From Candidatus Woesearchaeota archaeon (GTDB taxonomy: Archaea > Nanobdellota > Nanobdellia > Woesearchaeales > UBA525): a stretch of DNA of 17,224 nucleotides. The notes below the pieces were generated by a model. That model worked only from the letters and a program-made list of their open reading frames with translations, did no database searches and was not told the DNA's origin. Below, piece after piece: positions 1 to 7,309 of this stretch. The stretch's first letter is position 1. Every line of letters starts with the position of its first letter. Position numbers and translations under genes: made by a program. The stretch lies in NCBI GenBank assembly GCA_023252315.1, contig JAJPEB010000008.1, positions 1 to 17,224 of the forward strand. Reading direction: 5' to 3'.

Positions 1-1019
1 CCGAAGTTCACGACTTCAGCGAAGCGCATTGGAGCGATGCGCGCGATGCGCTCAGGGTCGGTGCCCGCGAGCGCGTTGATGCCCGCCGCGATCGTCTCCG
101 GGCGCTCGGTGTTGTCGCGCACGGTGACGCACGGCACGCGCAGGATCGACGCCTCCTCCTGGATGCCGCCCGAGTCCGTGACGATGAGCGACGCGTTGTC
201 CTCGAGGAGCAGGAAGTCGAGGAAGCCCACGGGCTCGATGAAGCGGATGCCGTCGGGCCTCGGGATCGCGAACTCCTCCATGCGCCTCGCGGTGCGCGGA
301 TGGAGCGAGAAGACGACGCTGCGCTCGGGATGCGCCGCGCGCAGCCTCACGAGCCCGTCGAGGATGCCGCGCAGGCGCTCCTCGCTGTCCACGTTCTCCG
401 CGCGGTGCGCGGTCGCGAGGAAGAACCCCTTGGGCACGAGGCCGAGCGCCTGCATGACGCGCGACTTGCGCTGCGCGAGCGCTCGGTTCTGCAGCACGGC
501 GTCGACGATCGTGTTGCCCGTGCGCAGGATCATGTGCTGCGGGATGCCCTCGTCGAGCAGGTTCCCCGTCGCGGCCTGCGTGGGCGTGAAGAGGAAGTCG
601 GAGACGTGGTCCGTGATGATGCGGTTCTTCTCCTCGGGCATCGTGAGGTCGTGGCTGCGCAGGCCCGCCTCGTGGTGCGCGAGCGCGATGCGCGCCTTGC
701 TCGCCGCGAGCGCCCCCGCGAGCACGGTGTTCGTGTCGCCCTGCACGATCGCGACGGTGGCGCGCTCCTGCTCGAGGATGCGCCTGATCTCCCGCACCAT
801 CGTCGCCATCTGCATGCGGTACTCCCTGTCGCCGACGTCGAGGTGGTGCGCGGGCTGCGGGAGCTCGAGGTCGTCGAAGAACACCTTGTCCATGTTCGCG
901 GAGTAGTGCTGGCCCGTGTGCACGATGAAGAAGGGGACGCGCTCCTGCTCGCATGCGCGGATGACGGGCGCCATCTTGATGATCTCGGGACGCGTGCCGA
1001 GGACGATCGCGAGCTTCAT
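1..1019 (-). CDS. wecB: UDP-N-acetylglucosamine 2-epimerase, non-hydrolysing (3' end outside window)
   Basis: This enzyme interconverts UDP-GlcNAc and UDP-ManNAc in the cytoplasm, feeding ManNAc-type sugars into surface glycans. The first 339 residues are present; the C-terminus lies beyond base 1. Visible family motifs are GTRPEIIK at residues 8-15, TGQHYS at 35-40, then VQGDTNTVLAG, HHEAGLRS, PEEKNRIITDH, TAHRAENVDS and, near the window edge, TDSGGIQEEA, which is the UDP-binding signature of this family. The start at 1019 lies about 29 nt downstream of a TATA-like box on the same strand, so translation is probably leaderless. It is divergent from the membrane protein gene at 1118, with 98 nt between the two starts, and it opens a glycan gene cluster. 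The identification is secure; which sugar is finally made is inference. Confidence 0.93.
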   Translation of the reverse strand, partial: MKLAIVLGTRPEIIKMAPVIRACEQERVPFFIVHTGQHYSANMDKVFFDDLELPQPAHHLDVGDREYRMQMATMVREIRRILEQERATVAIVQGDTNTVLAGALAASKARIALAHHEAGLRSHDLTMPEEKNRIITDHVSDFLFTPTQAATGNLLDEGIPQHMILRTGNTIVDAVLQNRALAQRKSRVMQALGLVPKGFFLATAHRAENVDSEERLRGILDGLVRLRAAHPERSVVFSLHPRTARRMEEFAIPRPDGIRFIEPVGFLDFLLLEDNASLIVTDSGGIQEEASILRVPCVTVRDNTERPETIAAGINALAGTDPERIARIAPMRFAEVVNF

Positions 1020-1043
1020 GCGATGCCCCGATGCGAGAAGGGG

Positions 1044-1052
1044 ATTTTTAAT
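1044..1052 (-). promoter_or_regulatory. TATA box of the epimerase gene
   Basis: On the minus strand this reads ATTAAAAAT in an otherwise G+C-rich stretch, centred about 29 nt before the ATG at 1019. This fits an archaeal TATA box driving a leaderless or nearly leaderless transcript. Confidence 0.6.
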
Positions 1053-1087
1053 GATTTTCACTCATGCGCGGACGCCCCTCTCGGCAG

Positions 1088-1096
1088 CCTTAAAAC
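1088..1096 (+). promoter_or_regulatory. TATA box of the membrane protein gene at 1118
   Basis: CCTTAAAAC is centred about 26 nt before the ATG at 1118, the spacing seen at most other starts here. It lies back to back with the epimerase promoter, so the two genes share a 98-nt divergent control region. Confidence 0.6.
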
Positions 1097-1117
1097 CCGG
1101 CACGCCAAGGCACGGCC

Positions 1118-1936
1118 ATGCGCCTGCCCCGCGACGACCGCTTCTCCCTTGCCGTCGTCGTCACCATCGTCGTGACGAGGGTCTGGCTCTACTTCACGAG
1201 GCTCCACAGCCCGGTGATCGGGAGCTTCCACATGCACCACTACATGTTCGGCATCGTGATCGCGATCGCGGCCGCGCTGCGGGGCAGCGTCACGGCCTAT
1301 GGCATCGGCATCGGGCTCATCCTCGACGAGGTAGCGATGCCGCTCGCCATCGGGAATGGCTGGGACGGCTACTTCTCGCCCGAGTATCTCGCGATCGTCG
1401 CGTGCGCGGCCCTGCTCGTCGTGCTCGCGCGCGAGTACGTCCTCATGCCTGTGCGGACAAGGCTCCTGTCTAGGCCTCGCCGGGCCCGGACTTGCTCTAG
1501 GCGAGCCTCGGCCTGCGCCTCGATCCCGCCTGCTTGTAGAGCTCCTCGATGCGGTCGAGCCCCTTCTCCCTCGAGAATTCCTCGCGCACGCGCCTCTGCA
1601 CGGCGGCGCTCAGTCTCGCAGGGGTCTTGCGCGGCGGGAACGCCACGACGCCCGGAAGCTCCGGCAGGACACCCACGGGCGTGCCGCTCACCGGGGTGCC
1701 CTGCGCGATCGCCTCGATCGCGACGAGCGAGAACGACTCCTCGATGCTCGGCACGAGCAGCAGCGACGCGCCGCCGAGGTACGCGAGCGCCTCCTCGTGC
1801 GGGAGCCTGCGCAGGAACGTGCACGGCACCCTCTCGCGCCGCGCGGCCGCGCGCATCGCGCGCTCGAGCGGGCCCTCGCCGATCACGACAAGGCGCTTGC
1901 CTCTCGCCGCGCGCACGCACGCGACGGGGTCCTTGA
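1118..1936 (+). CDS. Small multi-pass membrane protein, with reading frame running on implausibly into the opposite gene
   Basis: The credible part is residues 1 to about 115 (to roughly base 1470). It has a hydrophobic helix at residues 10-26, a motif HMHHYMFG at 38-45, a glycine-rich membrane stretch ending in LILDEVAMPL at 67-76, and a last helix at about 90-108. This resembles a widespread uncharacterised family of short membrane proteins with a conserved His-His and Asp-Glu; no function is known to me. The start is set by the TATA box 26 nt upstream. After about residue 112 the frame becomes arginine/serine/alanine-rich and overlaps 440 bases of the glycosyltransferase gene on the other strand, so it reads as an antisense shadow up to the TGA at 1934-1936. 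A TAG at 1471-1473 in another frame would end the protein at about 117 residues if one base had been lost upstream. A frameshift, in the genome or the assembly, is likely. Confidence 0.55.
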   Translation: MRLPRDDRFSLAVVVTIVVTRVWLYFTRLHSPVIGSFHMHHYMFGIVIAIAAALRGSVTAYGIGIGLILDEVAMPLAIGNGWDGYFSPEYLAIVACAALLVVLAREYVLMPVRTRLLSRPRRARTCSRRASACASIPPACRAPRCGRAPSPSRIPRARASARRRSVSQGSCAAGTPRRPEAPAGHPRACRSPGCPARSPRSRRARTTPRCSARAAATRRRGTRAPPRAGACAGTCTAPSRAARPRASRARAGPRRSRQGACLSPRARTRRGP

Positions 1937-2540
1937 TGCGCTCGAGCGAGCCGACGAAGAGGTACGTGCCGCGCGCGAGGCGCACGGGCCGGGGGAAGCG
2001 CTCGGGCAGCCAGTTATGCGCGATCTCGCACCGGCGTCCCGTCTCGAGCATGATCATCCGCTGCAGGTACGCGGAAGGCACGTGCATGACCGACGACGCG
2101 TCGTCGAGCAGGTACCTGCGCTCGAGCAGCCTGAGCAGCGGCCAGAGGATCGAGAGGTGGCGCCACGCGTCGCCGAAGTACGAGTGCACGGCGGTCACGC
2201 ACGGGATGCCGCGCTCGCGCGCGAGCAGCGAGACGGGGACGTTCATGAGGTACGCCATCACGTGCACGACGTCGGGCCTGTGGTGGTCGAGGTAGCGCGC
2301 GACGGTGCGCGAGAGCTGCGACGCCGCGTACTTGCGCGTGAGCCTGCCCTTCCCCGCGTCGTGCGGGCGCAGGATGCGCACGCCCGCGATCTCCTCGTCG
2401 CGATCGGACCTGTCGTGGCGCAGCGTGAGCACGGTCACCGTGTGGCCGCGGCGCGCGAGGCCCGTGCACAGCTCCCACGACCACACCTCGCCGCCTGCGG
2501 CCCGGGGGTGGAAGAACTCGGAGACGAAGAGGATGTCCAT
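1497..2540 (-). CDS. Glycosyltransferase family 4 (GT-B fold), 347 aa
   Basis: A cytoplasmic, membrane-associated retaining glycosyltransferase that would move a sugar from a nucleotide donor to a growing surface glycan. The N-terminal acceptor half starts with ILFVSEFFHPRAAGGEV (residues 3-19), typical of GT4 enzymes. The C-terminal donor half has LFVGSLERIKDP (194-205), GEGPL (221-225) and the E-x7-E signature at Glu268 and Glu276 followed by AIAQGTPV. The start ATG overlaps the upstream gene's TGA by one base (TGATG), which implies translational coupling. A longer in-frame open frame extends back to 3599, but that part is antisense or out-of-frame to the upstream transferase and is not coding. 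It is the last gene of a three-gene operon from 5606 leftward. Donor and acceptor cannot be told from sequence. Confidence 0.9.
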   Translation of the reverse strand: MDILFVSEFFHPRAAGGEVWSWELCTGLARRGHTVTVLTLRHDRSDRDEEIAGVRILRPHDAGKGRLTRKYAASQLSRTVARYLDHHRPDVVHVMAYLMNVPVSLLARERGIPCVTAVHSYFGDAWRHLSILWPLLRLLERRYLLDDASSVMHVPSAYLQRMIMLETGRRCEIAHNWLPERFPRPVRLARGTYLFVGSLERIKDPVACVRAARGKRLVVIGEGPLERAMRAAARRERVPCTFLRRLPHEEALAYLGGASLLLVPSIEESFSLVAIEAIAQGTPVSGTPVGVLPELPGVVAFPPRKTPARLSAAVQRRVREEFSREKGLDRIEELYKQAGSRRRPRLA

Positions 2541-3670
2541 CAGGATGCGTGCCTCGCGCGGAGTTCCTTGTAGAGCGCCTCGTGCGCGCGGACGTTCGCG
2601 CCCCAGGAGAAGCGCTTCTCCTCCGTCTCGTCGTACGCTCCCGCGAAGACCCTCGCGACGGCGTCCGCGATCGCCTGCGGGTCCTTGGGCGGGACGAGGA
2701 CGTGCCTGCCCCACACGACCTCGGGGATGCTCGTCGTGCCCGTCGCGACGACGGGAGTGCCCGACGCCGCGGACTCGAGCACGGTGTAGCCGAAGCCCTC
2801 GCTCGTGCTCGGCACGACCGCGCAGTCTGCCATCTGCCGATAGACGGGAAGCTCGCCGCGCGGCACGGGCGGCAGGAAGCGCACTCCCTGCGCGGCTCTC
2901 GCCTTGAGCGCCGCGAGCCGCTTGCGGTACTGCGTGTCCGTGCTCAGCACGAGCACGAGCTCGGCGCTCGGGATGCGCTCCTTGATGAGCGGGAACGCGT
3001 CGACGAGGTGCGCGAAGCCCTTCGTCGTGCCGGGCCTGCCCGTACCGAGGATCACGAAGCTGCCCTCGAGGCCGAGGCGCGCGCGCAGCGCCTTCGCCTC
3101 CTTGGCCCGGCTGCGCTTCCACATCGCGGCGTCGAAGCCGTTGCGGATCGCGACGATGCGCTCCCTGCGGGAGGGCAGCGCGTCGCGCAGCGCGTCGCGC
3201 GTCGCGTACGAGACGCAGATGTAGCGGTCGAAGCGCGGGACGTGGTAGACGAGGCGCTCGAGCAGCTCGTGCAGCGCCGCCGCGGGGGCGGAGAAATCGG
3301 AGTACTCGCGCCAGCGCGAGAGCCACGTCTCGTGCACGGTGATGACCGCGGGCTTGCCGCGCAGCCTCGCCGCGATCCACGCGGGGAATGCCGCGTTGTA
3401 CGTGGTCGTGTGCACGATGTCGGCGCGCCTCGCCTCGCGCAGCGCTGCGGGGATCGCCGCGGCGGTGAAGAGGTACCTGCTGTCGGCCGAGCGCACGCGC
3501 ACGACGCGCACGCCCTCGCGGCGCTCCTCGCGCTTCGTGCCCGGCAGCCTGCGCGTGAGGACGGTCACGTCGTGCCCGCGCTTCGCGAGCCCCTCGCACA
3601 GGCGCGCGAAGACGACCTCGACCCCGCCGATGTGCGGGAGGTAGTTCTCGAGCACGAAGAGGATGCGCAT
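2540..3670 (-). CDS. Glycosyltransferase family 4 (GT-B fold), 376 aa
   Basis: A second retaining GT4 enzyme, presumably acting at the cytoplasmic face on a lipid-linked glycan. Residues 1-20 (RILFVLENYLPHIGGVEVV) form the first beta strand and glycine loop of the acceptor domain. The donor domain carries LGTGRPGTTKGF (208-219) and the signature S-E-G-F-G with Glu291 and Glu299 (E-x7-E), then ASGTPVVAT. Length is normal for the family. The ATG at 3670 follows the upstream stop (TGA at 3674-3672) after one base, and its own stop overlaps the next start, so the three genes form a tight operon. It is only distantly similar to the neighbouring 347-aa transferase, so the two probably add different sugars. 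The specific linkage is unknown. Confidence 0.92.
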   Translation of the reverse strand: MRILFVLENYLPHIGGVEVVFARLCEGLAKRGHDVTVLTRRLPGTKREERREGVRVVRVRSADSRYLFTAAAIPAALREARRADIVHTTTYNAAFPAWIAARLRGKPAVITVHETWLSRWREYSDFSAPAAALHELLERLVYHVPRFDRYICVSYATRDALRDALPSRRERIVAIRNGFDAAMWKRSRAKEAKALRARLGLEGSFVILGTGRPGTTKGFAHLVDAFPLIKERIPSAELVLVLSTDTQYRKRLAALKARAAQGVRFLPPVPRGELPVYRQMADCAVVPSTSEGFGYTVLESAASGTPVVATGTTSIPEVVWGRHVLVPPKDPQAIADAVARVFAGAYDETEEKRFSWGANVRAHEALYKELRARHAS

Positions 3671-3671
3671 C

Positions 3672-5606
3672 TCATCTCACTTCCGCGAGCAGGAATCCGG
3701 CGGACTGGATCGCGGGCGAGAACTTGCCCGTCTCGGAGATCCGGTCGCTGAGCGCGATGGTCGCGTTCTCCCCGTAGTCGCGCACGCACGTCGCGTCGAG
3801 CGTGATGTACTCGTAGTGGTGGGCCTCGAGGAACGACACGATCTCGTCGCCCGACGCGTTGATCGCGGACTTGTGGAAGCGCGCGACGTCGATGTCCCAG
3901 GGATCGCTCTGCATGTCGAAGCCGATCGCGCGCTGGTCGCCCGCGCACAGCGGGAGGACGCGCGTGCCCGCAGGCAGCAGCGCCCGCATCTGCTCGTAGC
4001 CCTCGACCTCCTCCTGCGCGGTCCACTGCCCGCCGGGGGGCCAGCCCGAGGTCTGCACAGCGACCTTTGCGGGCACGCACGTCGCGGCGATGCACAGCGC
4101 GATCGCGGCGACGATGCCGATCCGGAGCCCCTGGCGGCCCTTGGCGGCGCTCTGCGCGATGATGAATGTCGCCTCCGTCGCGACGAGCGCGAGCGGGATC
4201 GCCATGTACGCCCACGCGCGCGACGATCCCCAGCCGGGGAGGCCGAGCGTGGGCGCGAAGACGAGATACGCGAGGGGGAGGAGCCACAGGAGCATGTGCG
4301 CGTGGCGCCATTCCCTCGCCGGGGAGAGGGTGCGCTTGCGCAGCGCGACGATGATGCAGATGCCCGCGAGCGCGAGGAGCGCGAGGACGAGGCCGATGCC
4401 CGTCGCCTGGTCGATTCGGCCCTCGAGCGGCGGGAAGAGGATCTCGGAGAGGCCGTAGCGCTGCAGCGCGTAGCCGCCGGCCCAGCCGGAGGTGAACTCG
4501 CTGCCCTTCGCGCCGACGATGCCGCCCGCGCCGAGGCCTGCGAGCTGCGCGCCCCAGAACGCCATGCTGAGGGCGACGCCGCACGTTCCGACGACGACGC
4601 CGCGCGCGGTGCGCGGGACGCGCGAGAGGAAGCCCTTGTCCTTGCCCGAGGACGCGAGCTCGTGCGCGAGGAGCGTCGCGAGGAGCAGGAGCACGACGAC
4701 GCCGAAGACGAACGAGACGACGGGCTGCGTCACGAGCATGCTCGCGATGGCGACGATCGCCGGGATGCGCCACGCGTCGTCCGAGAGCGCCTTGAGCAGC
4801 GCGTAGAGCCCGACGGGGAAGAGCGCGAGCGCGAGCGTCTGGCTCCAGATGAAGTGGCTCATGAAGCTCGGGAGCACGGCGAGCACGAACGCGCAGAAGA
4901 GCGCCTTGAGGTCGCTGCCGAGGTACTCGCGCGCGAAGAGGAAGATGAAGGCGATCGCGAGCGCCGCGAGCAGCGCGTTGAAGAACTTGAGCGTCCACAC
5001 GATCGAGTCGTTCGCCTGGCGCAGCACGCCCATGAGCGCGTCGTAGGTCGGCGGGTACGGCTCGAGGTAGAACGCGTAGCCGCCCTCGACCGCGCGCACG
5101 CTCTCGTCGACGGCATAGGTATGCTCGCGCGCGACGTAGGTCGCGCCCTGCGCGTGGTTCCACGGGTCGTCGTCCTCGAGGTAGGGGTACGCGAACGCGC
5201 CGCGCAGGAAGAGCGCGAGGAACGCGCCGAGCACGAGCGCGAGGATGACGAGGCACCACACGCTCTCCCTCGCGAGCGGCGCGCGCCTGCCTGCGTCGCC
5301 TTCCGCCGCGCCTTGCCTGCCCTTGGGCCACCACTCGCGCCTGCGCACGAGCGCCGCCGCCGCGAGGCCCGCGAGCGCGATGCCTAGGTAGACGCCGATC
5401 TGGATCGGAACGTGCAGCAGGCGGAGCACGACCGCGAGGAACGAGAGGACCGCGAGGCCGATGCCGAGCTGCGCGAGCAGCGCGTGCGCGAGGCTCTTGC
5501 GCTCCTTCGCGCCCACGATCGCGAGCAGGCCGAAGCCGTACGCCCAGCACAGGAAGAAGAACGCGACCACGGTGATCGCCTCCCCCGCTCCCGCTCCCCC
5601 CGCCAT
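3672..5606 (-). CDS. Polytopic membrane protein, probable GT-C-type glycosyltransferase, 644 aa
   Basis: A large integral membrane protein with roughly ten or more hydrophobic helices. It has an acidic first outer loop containing DDDPWNH (residues 145-151) and a soluble C-terminal domain of about 128 residues (from about 517) with two Asn-X-Ser/Thr sites. Acidic loops after the first helices are typical of GT-C enzymes that use lipid-linked sugars (the PMT/ArnT and STT3 fold), and the two GT4 genes directly downstream support a glycan role. No WWDYG motif of archaeal oligosaccharyltransferase AglB is visible, so I do not call it AglB. I chose the start at 5606 because a TATA box lies 27 nt upstream; the open frame reaches back to 5750, but that extension is not membrane-like and would cross the promoter. 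A polymerase or flippase-associated role is possible. Confidence 0.75.
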   Translation of the reverse strand: MAGGAGAGEAITVVAFFFLCWAYGFGLLAIVGAKERKSLAHALLAQLGIGLAVLSFLAVVLRLLHVPIQIGVYLGIALAGLAAAALVRRREWWPKGRQGAAEGDAGRRAPLARESVWCLVILALVLGAFLALFLRGAFAYPYLEDDDPWNHAQGATYVAREHTYAVDESVRAVEGGYAFYLEPYPPTYDALMGVLRQANDSIVWTLKFFNALLAALAIAFIFLFAREYLGSDLKALFCAFVLAVLPSFMSHFIWSQTLALALFPVGLYALLKALSDDAWRIPAIVAIASMLVTQPVVSFVFGVVVLLLLATLLAHELASSGKDKGFLSRVPRTARGVVVGTCGVALSMAFWGAQLAGLGAGGIVGAKGSEFTSGWAGGYALQRYGLSEILFPPLEGRIDQATGIGLVLALLALAGICIIVALRKRTLSPAREWRHAHMLLWLLPLAYLVFAPTLGLPGWGSSRAWAYMAIPLALVATEATFIIAQSAAKGRQGLRIGIVAAIALCIAATCVPAKVAVQTSGWPPGGQWTAQEEVEGYEQMRALLPAGTRVLPLCAGDQRAIGFDMQSDPWDIDVARFHKSAINASGDEIVSFLEAHHYEYITLDATCVRDYGENATIALSDRISETGKFSPAIQSAGFLLAEVR

Positions 5607-5629
5607 AGTGTCGCCGCACGCGAGGAGGG

Positions 5630-5638
5630 TTTTAAATC
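5630..5638 (-). promoter_or_regulatory. TATA box of the GT-C/GT4 operon
   Basis: Reads GATTTAAAA on the minus strand, centred about 27 nt before the ATG at 5606. It supports that start over the upstream in-frame ATG at 5750. Confidence 0.65.
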
Positions 5639-5706
5639 TTTGGTGGCCCTGCGGCTTCCCGTCGCGCGAGGGCGTCGCCTCGGCCCGGGGGAGGCGGTGG
5701 GAAAGC

Positions 5707-5715
5707 CATATTAAC
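5707..5715 (+). promoter_or_regulatory. TATA box of the methyltransferase gene
   Basis: CATATTAAC is centred about 26 nt before the ATG at 5737. With the GT-C operon promoter it forms a divergent control region of about 130 nt (5607-5736). Confidence 0.6.
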
Positions 5716-5736
5716 GGGCCCCGGCGCGGCGCAGGG

Positions 5737-6633
5737 ATGCCCGGACGCAAGACGGCGACGCTCGACGCGCGGTTCTACCAGGAGAAGTCGTGGGGCAGCC
5801 TCGGCATCAAGGAGGGGAAGGACCTCCCCACGCTCAAGCTGCGCTACCTCATGGAGCTGCTGCGCAAGAGGAAGAGGCGCGACGCGCGCCTGCTCGAGAT
5901 CGGCTGCGGCTCGGGGCGCATCCTCGCGAGCCTGCGGGCGCGCGACCCGGATATCCGCCTCACGGGCGTGGACCTGAGCGAGGGGCAGATCGCGCTCGCG
6001 CGCAAGGACAACGCGGGCAAGCGCATCACGTTCGTCGCGGGCAACGGGGAGCGGCTGCCGTTCCGGGCGAGCTCGTTCGACTACGTGATCTTCCTCGACG
6101 TGATCGAGCACGTGGAGCGCCCGGACGCGCTGCTGCGCGAGGCCGCGCGCGTGCTCCGCGAGGGCGGCTTGCTCTACGGCGTGAGCCCCGCGGAGGGGCA
6201 GGGCATCTACGCGCTCTCGGCGAGGCTCTTCGGCAGGCACTTCAAGGAGGAGACCGCGGGGCACATCCAGCGCTACACGATCGAGGATCTCCTGCGCAGG
6301 GTCGAGCGGCAGGGGCTCGCGGTCGAGGAGGTGAAGTACAGCTACCACTTCCTCGGCAGCCTCATGGACTACGCGCTCTTCACGCTCATGCTCAACAGGC
6401 GCATCGCGAAGGCGTACTGGGACGGCAACAGGTACTACGCGACGACGAGGACGAAGCGCACGCCGCTCTCGCGCGCCCTCAACGCCGTGCTCGCGCTCGG
6501 CAACGCGATCGCGTACTGCGAGTCGCGCATGCTCAGGAACGTGCGCCTCACGGCGACGGCGGTGCACGTGGTGGCGAGGAAGATGGGGAAGCCGGGGAAG
6601 TCTGAGAAGTCGGGAAAGCCGGGAAACTTCTAG
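5737..6633 (+). CDS. SAM-dependent methyltransferase, class I, 298 aa
   Basis: A Rossmann-fold methyltransferase. Motif I is LLEIGCGSG (residues 52-60), the acidic residue binding the SAM ribose is Asp79 in TGVDLS, then GNGERLPF (102-109) and the post-motif FDYVIFLDVIEHV (114-126), as in UbiE/type-11 enzymes. The rest of the chain includes a long region rich in aromatic and basic residues and a low-complexity basic tail (PGKSEKSGKPGNF). The start at 5737 was chosen from the TATA box 26 nt upstream; an open frame going back to 5461 is only the antisense of the GT-C gene. Sitting between glycosyltransferases and a DUF2304 gene, it may methylate a sugar or lipid carrier of the surface glycan, but the substrate is not visible in the sequence. 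Confidence 0.88.
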   Translation: MPGRKTATLDARFYQEKSWGSLGIKEGKDLPTLKLRYLMELLRKRKRRDARLLEIGCGSGRILASLRARDPDIRLTGVDLSEGQIALARKDNAGKRITFVAGNGERLPFRASSFDYVIFLDVIEHVERPDALLREAARVLREGGLLYGVSPAEGQGIYALSARLFGRHFKEETAGHIQRYTIEDLLRRVERQGLAVEEVKYSYHFLGSLMDYALFTLMLNRRIAKAYWDGNRYYATTRTKRTPLSRALNAVLALGNAIAYCESRMLRNVRLTATAVHVVARKMGKPGKSEKSGKPGNF

Positions 6634-6699
6634 GAAGCCTGCGAAATCAGCCGCGCAGGCGCCGCCTCGCGCGAGCGTACGCGCGCCCGGGACAGCAAC

Positions 6700-6708
6700 C
6701 TTTTTAAC
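6700..6708 (+). promoter_or_regulatory. TATA box of the DUF2304 gene
   Basis: CTTTTTAAC is centred about 27 nt before the ATG at 6732, with G+C-rich flanks. It indicates a leaderless transcript separate from the methyltransferase gene. Confidence 0.6.
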
Positions 6709-6731
6709 GCGCGCGAGAGGGACGTGCCCGA

Positions 6732-7076
6732 ATGGTGGAGATCGTCCAGACGCTCGGCATCGCGTACCTGCTCTTCATGGTCTACCTGTCGTTCCTCTAC
6801 TACAAGCGCAACAACTACTCGCTCACGAGCTTCGTCTTCTGGGTGGTCGTGTGGTCCGCGGGCGCGCTGCTGCTCGTGATCCCGCAGAGCATCTCGGCGC
6901 TCACGCAGCGCATCAGCGTCGCGAGGGTCATCGACTTCTACCTCATCCTCGGGCTCATGTTCTTCAGCATCGTGTGCTTCGTCACGTACGCGGCCGTCAA
7001 GCGCAACGAGGCGAAGATCGAGGACCTCGTGCGCAGGCTCGCGATCGAGGACAGCAAGCCGAAGAGGAAACGATAG
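6732..7076 (+). CDS. DUF2304 family membrane protein, 114 aa
   Basis: A short protein with three predicted membrane helices (about residues 5-23, 30-51 and 64-87) and a charged cytoplasmic C-terminal tail (KRNEAKIEDLVRRLA). The order of helices, the central segment VFWVVVWSAGALLLVIPQS and the amphipathic end match the DUF2304 family, found in bacteria and archaea next to glycosyltransferase genes and thought to help assemble or export surface polysaccharide; its biochemical role is unknown. The start is supported by a TATA box 27 nt upstream. It is convergent with the transaldolase gene across a 233-nt gap. Confidence 0.82.
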   Translation: MVEIVQTLGIAYLLFMVYLSFLYYKRNNYSLTSFVFWVVVWSAGALLLVIPQSISALTQRISVARVIDFYLILGLMFFSIVCFVTYAAVKRNEAKIEDLVRRLAIEDSKPKRKR

Positions 7077-7309
7077 GCGATGTGCCCGGGAGCGGTCGTC
7101 CTTCCCTAGCCCTCCGCTGCTTCGGGGGCTCGCGGCCTGCGTGCCACATCCTCTCTTCCGGAATTTTCGGTGCCTCCCCCTGCTGCGGGCGCCCTTGGAT
7201 ATTCTCTCCCTGAGATTTCCGGTGCTCCTCGCGGCCTTGCGACCTCTTCCCGCGCGCTTGCGGAGCAGACCTCTGAGAAACCGAGAGGAAAAGCAGGACG
7301 CCCGGAGGC
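7077..7309. other. Non-coding gap between convergent genes, with short shared motifs
   Basis: No convincing gene lies here. Within the G+C-rich background there are A/T-richer patches: CCGGAATTTTCGGTGC near 7159-7174, GATTTCCGGTGC at 7214-7225, and a 5-bp hairpin CCTCT/AGAGG at 7270-7288 enclosing GAAACCG. The 12-mer GATTTCCGGTGC recurs exactly at 14612-14623 in another non-coding region. It could be a diverged intergenic repeat, a structured RNA or the 3' ends of both flanking transcripts. Confidence 0.4.

Noticed and set aside
52..954. 300-residue minus-strand open frame
   Set aside because: Out-of-frame with the epimerase gene, which has the family motifs in another frame.
1497..3599. 700-residue open frame spanning both GT4 genes
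   Set aside because: Only its last 347 residues are glycosyltransferase; the earlier part is arginine/alanine-rich and out of frame with a clear GT4 gene.
3663..5387. 574-residue plus-strand open frame
   Set aside because: It is the antisense of the GT-C gene: charged, repetitive Arg/Glu/Asp/Ala composition with no motifs.
3672..5606. Archaeal oligosaccharyltransferase AglB
   Set aside because: The WWDYG catalytic motif is not visible, so only a GT-C-type call is made.
3565..5619. 684-residue minus-strand open frame
   Set aside because: Out-of-frame shadow of the GT-C membrane protein, with no helices or motifs.
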